From a virus, in the IMG/VR virus record IMGVR_UViG_3300042868_003477, positions 1 through 64,000 of that record: 64,000 bases of DNA; one strand, 5' to 3'. Under the pieces are notes generated by a model. The model made no database searches, was not told the DNA's origin, and saw nothing but the letters and a program-made list of their open reading frames with translations. Below, one piece after another: positions 60,801-64,000 of the stretch. Position numbers and translations under genes: made by a program. Each line of letters starts with the position of its first letter. The stretch's first letter is position 1.

Positions 60801-63399
60801 TAGTAGTTAAATTAGGTGTAAGACCAGTAAAAGCTGAAGCTAATGCATCAACAAAAGAAGCACCTGAATTAAAGTAAGAATTTAATGCTCCATTATAACC
60901 TACTGCAAAAGGTATTGGTGGTATAATTGGTGCAGGTAAAACAAAAGGGAATGTTGTATATGCTTGTTGTGCAAGTCCAGCACCTGTTAATTGAGCAAGA
61001 TAACCAGGGTCTGTTGGAGAAGGACCTCCAGCAGCGTAACCAGGAGAAGTATAATTAGGAGAATTAATTGAGATCTTACCACTCATAGATATTATGGCTT
61101 CTATTAGACCACCTAAGAAAGCTGGTATTAAAGCTAAGTCAGCAATTAACTTAAACTGAGGATGTTTGTTAGGTTCTATAAATTGTTGATTACTAGTACC
61201 TCTTAAGTATCCATATAGTTTTAATTCAGTAGATGATAAGAATGGTGTATTAAACATAGTATCCGGAGAATGGAAACTTACCATATCTAATGGAACTCTT
61301 TGATCTAATACTTTATCATTGTATTTAACACCATCATCTGTATCTGGTATTCTAATATAAGGATCCATAAATGGTCTATTATGATCATTTCCGGTACCTG
61401 TATTATAAAAACCATTAATAGTATTAAAAGGATAGTTAGCATACAAGCCTGTAGTACGAGCTGTATTATTTTGTACTTGTCCTTGTACTTCATATGTTCT
61501 AAAGTTATTTAACATACCTTTAGCAATAATAGACTTGTTCCCTTCTCGGGAACCTCTTAATATTTCATAACCTACTATACCTGGAATATCATTACCATCA
61601 TTATCTTTTGGATATGAAATATTTTCAAAGTATACTCCCATTAATCTAATCTTTAATTCATTAGGTTTATAAGCAGAAGCAGTTTTAAAATGATTAGTAA
61701 CTGACGGAACAACTGTATTTCCTGGATCTGTCATATTATCTGGAAACTTATGATGTCTAATATTTAAACCACATAAATCATATTCATATGAAGATTTAGG
61801 TAATCCTGTTATAGGATCAATAGGAACTCCTGTCCAACAATAATTACTAGAATTCCATATATCAGGTCTATTATCTGGATATTCTTCAGTAGATTGCCAA
61901 TAGGCCATATCACCAACCCCAACAATTTTACCTCCATCATTAAGTATAGTATTTACTAAAGGATTTGGTACAAGATCAACTGAAGCTGTATTAGTTACTT
62001 CAAATATTTTATCATCTATTGTTAATGCATTAGTAGTTGTATCTTGAGAATATTCCCAAGTAGTACTATTAATTTGTTTAGGAGCTCTTCCTGGAATATG
62101 ATATGATGCAGACTTATCCCCTGTATCATAAACCCAACGGATAAAGAAGGTATATACTTCATCTCTTAAATAATTTCCTTTACCGCCTCCTTTTACATAA
62201 TAATCTGCAGGATATTCTACTGAAGCCCACTTAGCTTTAATAAGATTAGCTAATGGTTGATAATTAAAATCAAACTTAGATGTAGGACCTACTCTTAACA
62301 AGTAATTGTTTACTTCAGTCATTTGATCTGATTTTTCAATAACAGGAGTTTGTATTGGTAAAAATCTTAAAGGAACAGATACAGTATCTTCTTTAATTTG
62401 ATCAAGAGCAATTCTATTTGTTTTTGTAGAATAAATTCCTATTTGTTTTGCTACAGTACCTTGATTAATATTTTGTACTACTACTAATACAAACTCTTCA
62501 AAGTTTGAATCATCAGCTTCTATATCAATTGTTAATGATCCTTGTAAATCATTTGGATACCAAATAGGTTGTGTATTGCTTGGAGAAAAATAGTCAGTTA
62601 CTTTTTGTCCTTTAATTGTATAAGCAATTGTAGCAAAGTAAGTACCATTTCTTAAAGTACCTCCTTGATTACCTAAAGACATTTTAAGACATGGTGTTTT
62701 TACTAGTCTTGCTAATCTTGTATGATCACAATCTAAAATATTTAAAAGAGATGTAAAAACACAGTCTGTACTATTTGAAACTTTTTCTTTCCATTGAACA
62801 CCTGGCCATAGTAGTTGTTGTGTACCATTAGAATAGAAGTTCATTGTAGTTGAACCTCCTCCTAACCAAGTATAATCTGAAGTAGGCCAAGTTTGCGGAT
62901 CCCCTACATTTAAATATCTATCTGGATTTAAACCATCAGCCCAATATACTTGCCATGTGCAATCTTCTTTTTCTCTTGATGCTCCTGATATAAGATATCT
63001 TTTGTCAAAACCTAAACAGGCATCTTGTACAATAGGTCTATATGTACATTGATTTTCTTCAAATAAACCTATCTCAGACATTCTAGGTTGTCCAGAAATA
63101 TTATGACCTGCTGTAAATATTAACCATTTATCTGAAAACATTTGAATAGCACCCATTATATGTCTAGTAACAACAGCATTAACACCAGTAGTTGGCATAG
63201 TACTTCCTGTAGTAAAACATAAAAAGTTAGCAGCTTCATTAGATAATGTACCTAAGTCTCCTTCAAATGTATTATTTACTGCATTACGAGCATGTGACCA
63301 CATACCTTCTTGTACATAAGAAGGATCTGAATCTTTATTAAGGCCTTTTATAAAACTGTTGTTAACAGTTTGACCCGTGTTTTGAATATCCTTTGCCAT
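57820..63399 (-). CDS. Large tail protein, probable stabilization/muzzle-type (1859 aa)
   Basis: It begins MAKDIQNTGQTVNNSFIKGLNKDSDP, followed by WSHARNAVNNTFEGDLGTL and a beta-rich, aromatic, Asn/Gly/Pro-rich body typical of tail-associated proteins. Crassvirales genomes have one such protein in this place, often linked to P22 gp10-like tail stabilization or called muzzle protein; I assign it from layout and N-terminal pattern. Overlaps the upstream gene by one base. Confidence 0.6.
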   Translation of the reverse strand: MAKDIQNTGQTVNNSFIKGLNKDSDPSYVQEGMWSHARNAVNNTFEGDLGTLSNEAANFLCFTTGSTMPTTGVNAVVTRHIMGAIQMFSDKWLIFTAGHNISGQPRMSEIGLFEENQCTYRPIVQDACLGFDKRYLISGASREKEDCTWQVYWADGLNPDRYLNVGDPQTWPTSDYTWLGGGSTTMNFYSNGTQQLLWPGVQWKEKVSNSTDCVFTSLLNILDCDHTRLARLVKTPCLKMSLGNQGGTLRNGTYFATIAYTIKGQKVTDYFSPSNTQPIWYPNDLQGSLTIDIEADDSNFEEFVLVVVQNINQGTVAKQIGIYSTKTNRIALDQIKEDTVSVPLRFLPIQTPVIEKSDQMTEVNNYLLRVGPTSKFDFNYQPLANLIKAKWASVEYPADYYVKGGGKGNYLRDEVYTFFIRWVYDTGDKSASYHIPGRAPKQINSTTWEYSQDTTTNALTIDDKIFEVTNTASVDLVPNPLVNTILNDGGKIVGVGDMAYWQSTEEYPDNRPDIWNSSNYCWTGVPIDPITGLPKSSYEYDLCGLNIRHHKFPDNMTDPGNTVVPSVTNHFKTASAYKPNELKIRLMGVYFENISYPKDNDGNDIPGIVGYEILRGSREGNKSIIAKGMLNNFRTYEVQGQVQNNTARTTGLYANYPFNTINGFYNTGTGNDHNRPFMDPYIRIPDTDDGVKYNDKVLDQRVPLDMVSFHSPDTMFNTPFLSSTELKLYGYLRGTSNQQFIEPNKHPQFKLIADLALIPAFLGGLIEAIISMSGKISINSPNYTSPGYAAGGPSPTDPGYLAQLTGAGLAQQAYTTFPFVLPAPIIPPIPFAVGYNGALNSYFNSGASFVDALASAFTGLTPNLTTINNTLAGFMTYPISVGGASVSGDSYTQTVPDFAYLGPIGFAQAANQLLYYFSEGANVTIDLIRALIPFDQFALQMIAHGFYGDMRKNNATNGLYRFKINDSFYIRDNIQQVPSYQNIQNTGFFNYSINNLKRSDTVVVRTSGGPNVPQSFYQNGVIGPNYITEPTGVSYVDQSLTTLGHIVQNGLVNSSSLNIITTSGVDAPTFDQVDVNFDMPIASHYAGLKVRIRNQYGQLKGIKQITITPCEQKFDYDTLSFQSNVPCDNTYIKIKKIKSTPILFGGDTFVNRYTEKNSMFYFYDWLFGQPDGFEFNYQTHQMIPRPRFFVNSKAFDISELAPSNFSNPTPGAGVLPSRFYRLDYDQYDYETEPNQVNYPGVFRAKEANFYLACSSVRDFFVESDVLVDFRIAGDYEWEKNYNPYNYTSLTRMFDIDPENITRGNWYRYDYSLSISKLYNQYFSSGNLQSRYYDPEVAKLCYTYYPDRIYYSLQQQDESFKDSWFIYLANNYREFKSQISGVKSINKSGLFITFKNDSPQMFQGVDTLQTDLATKITIGDGGLFSQPGQSVSNADKPYEYGSSQNRLSISNTPAGLFYVSENQGKIFSYGEGLKEISQIGLKWWFNLFLSYKFTVHFPDYPWQDNPVAGIGIQTVYDNTNSILYFAKKDYEVREEYIGKLEYIPLVTVGKTIVNGVTLRKGQGDFFVIKNPDGSINMSARYKLEENAVFKDASWTISYDPKNEFWISFHDWHPDLVIPTKGYFLTTKNNTGWKHNYACDAYCNYYGKNYPFEVEVPVATGQSVTTLKSVEYILECYKRSPNNCVDQFQVLDFNFDKAVVYNMEQVSGYLNLNIFPKNNITLSLQYPKLNNSIIVEPNLPASVGFDILFSKEENKYRFNQFWDITKDRGEFPIGSTYPPTGPLVPGTTELLGNYTQEYLWNTEPNGYVKILNPNNLDAVKVQLQRKKFRNYLNFLYLRKDISGNINMILKLINSKNQISLR

Positions 63400-64000
63400 T
63401 ATCTTACATTAGTATTTGACATTGCTCTGTATAAACTATTGTTAGGAGAATAACTTTTAAACATGTCATAGTATTTACTATACTGTGCTCTTCTATTAGT
63501 CCACCATAGTTTTTCCATTTCTTTAAAGTTTGGAGTATTAACCAAACTTAATGCATTATTTCTTGCAGTTTTAGTTCTTTGTTCTACTAGTTGCATTCTT
63601 TGAGCTACATCTTCACCATTTAAAAATAGGTTTTCCATAATTCTTTGTTTTAATGCATACTCATAATATTCATTAAGAAGATCATGATCTGGAACAAGTA
63701 GTTCTCCATTCTCATTAGTCATTTCTCCTTGATAGTTTAAGTATACACGACCTGTTTCAAAATTAGTAAAAAGAAAACCTCCTTTAAGCCAACCTTCATC
63801 TCTAGTATTATAGTGTATATTTGGACAGTCACAATGTATTTCTTGTGATTGTCTCATTCTTAAAGGTCTAAGATTTCTAAAAGTTCTTGTAGCACCTGTT
63901 CTTACTATTTGAATTAACTCATACTTATCTCCTTTACAGTTCATAAATACTCTTGGTCTAATACAAGTATCTCCATAAGGACTGTTAGGATCAAATTCTG
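63399..64000 (-). CDS. Tail/virion protein cut by the window edge
   Basis: An ATG at 63944 exists, but the frame stays open to the edge (it continues upstream with EFDPNSPYGDTCIRPRVF), so the gene starts outside. The protein has CDCP with a preceding His and a helical C-terminal half (LLNEYYEYALKQRIMENLF). It may be a tail ring or connector protein; the identity is not certain. Confidence 0.55.
   Translation of the reverse strand, partial: EFDPNSPYGDTCIRPRVFMNCKGDKYELIQIVRTGATRTFRNLRPLRMRQSQEIHCDCPNIHYNTRDEGWLKGGFLFTNFETGRVYLNYQGEMTNENGELLVPDHDLLNEYYEYALKQRIMENLFLNGEDVAQRMQLVEQRTKTARNNALSLVNTPNFKEMEKLWWTNRRAQYSKYYDMFKSYSPNNSLYRAMSNTNVR

Noticed and set aside
1-64000. Stop-codon reassignment (TAG to Gln) as in some crAss-like phages
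   Set aside because: Genes end with all three stops at sensible ends and the giant genes have no internal TAG, so the standard bacterial code is enough.
1-64000. tRNA genes, CRISPR arrays, diversity-generating retroelement
   Set aside because: I saw no cloverleaf-like sequence, regular spacer array or reverse-transcriptase motif. A tRNAscan and covariance scan would be needed to exclude them fully.

Overview
This window is an AT-rich, gene-dense piece of a tailed-phage genome that looks like a crAss-like phage (order Crassvirales, hosts in Bacteroidota). The main reasons are: a block of early/replication genes on the + strand (1-24 kb) that converges on a block of very large virion genes on the - strand (24-64 kb); a giant protein with an RNA-polymerase DFDVD signature, as in the virion RNA polymerase of crAss-like phages; several other 1,000-2,000 aa neighbours; and start codons in A/T-rich contexts without Shine-Dalgarno sequences. 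The code looks standard: TAA, TAG and TGA all end genes, and the giant frames need no stop-codon reassignment. I see no tRNA, rRNA, CRISPR array or insertion sequence.

Region 0-3 kb holds short, overlapping accessory ORFs, mostly unrecognised, then one short - strand gene (2840..3151). Region 3.2-24 kb is the nucleotide and DNA metabolism module: uracil-DNA glycosylase (split by a group I intron with an HNH endonuclease), a possible helicase-loading protein, a DnaB-type helicase, a Sak4-like RecA-fold ATPase, an SSB-like acidic-tailed protein, a Toprim primase, a string of small ORFs, a DUF2201-type metallopeptidase/VWA protein paired with a MoxR-type AAA+ ATPase (split by a second group I intron with a GIY-YIG endonuclease), a PD-(D/E)XK nuclease, a family B DNA polymerase ending in a clamp-binding-like motif, and a MazG-like pyrophosphohydrolase. 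Five intrinsic-terminator-like hairpins divide this block.

Region 24-64 kb, read right to left, holds the tail/virion genes: a truncated gene at the window edge, a 1,859 aa tail protein, three low-complexity virion-type proteins (600, 1,518 and 727 aa) sharing GG-rich motifs, a free-standing HNH-AP2 endonuclease, then four large proteins (1,034, about 1,946, 3,249 and 1,958 aa) that are probably packaged or ejected. These carry a PD-(D/E)XK nuclease, the RNA polymerase core, two HExxH metallopeptidase motifs and a LysM domain.

The points most worth a second look are the multi-domain cargo proteins, a GG-spacer-T[DE]xE module found three times in two adjacent virion proteins, repeated gene-junction sequences among the small early ORFs, the shared layout of the two introns, and the MoxR/VWA pair. 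Function names rest on motifs read by eye; no database search was possible.
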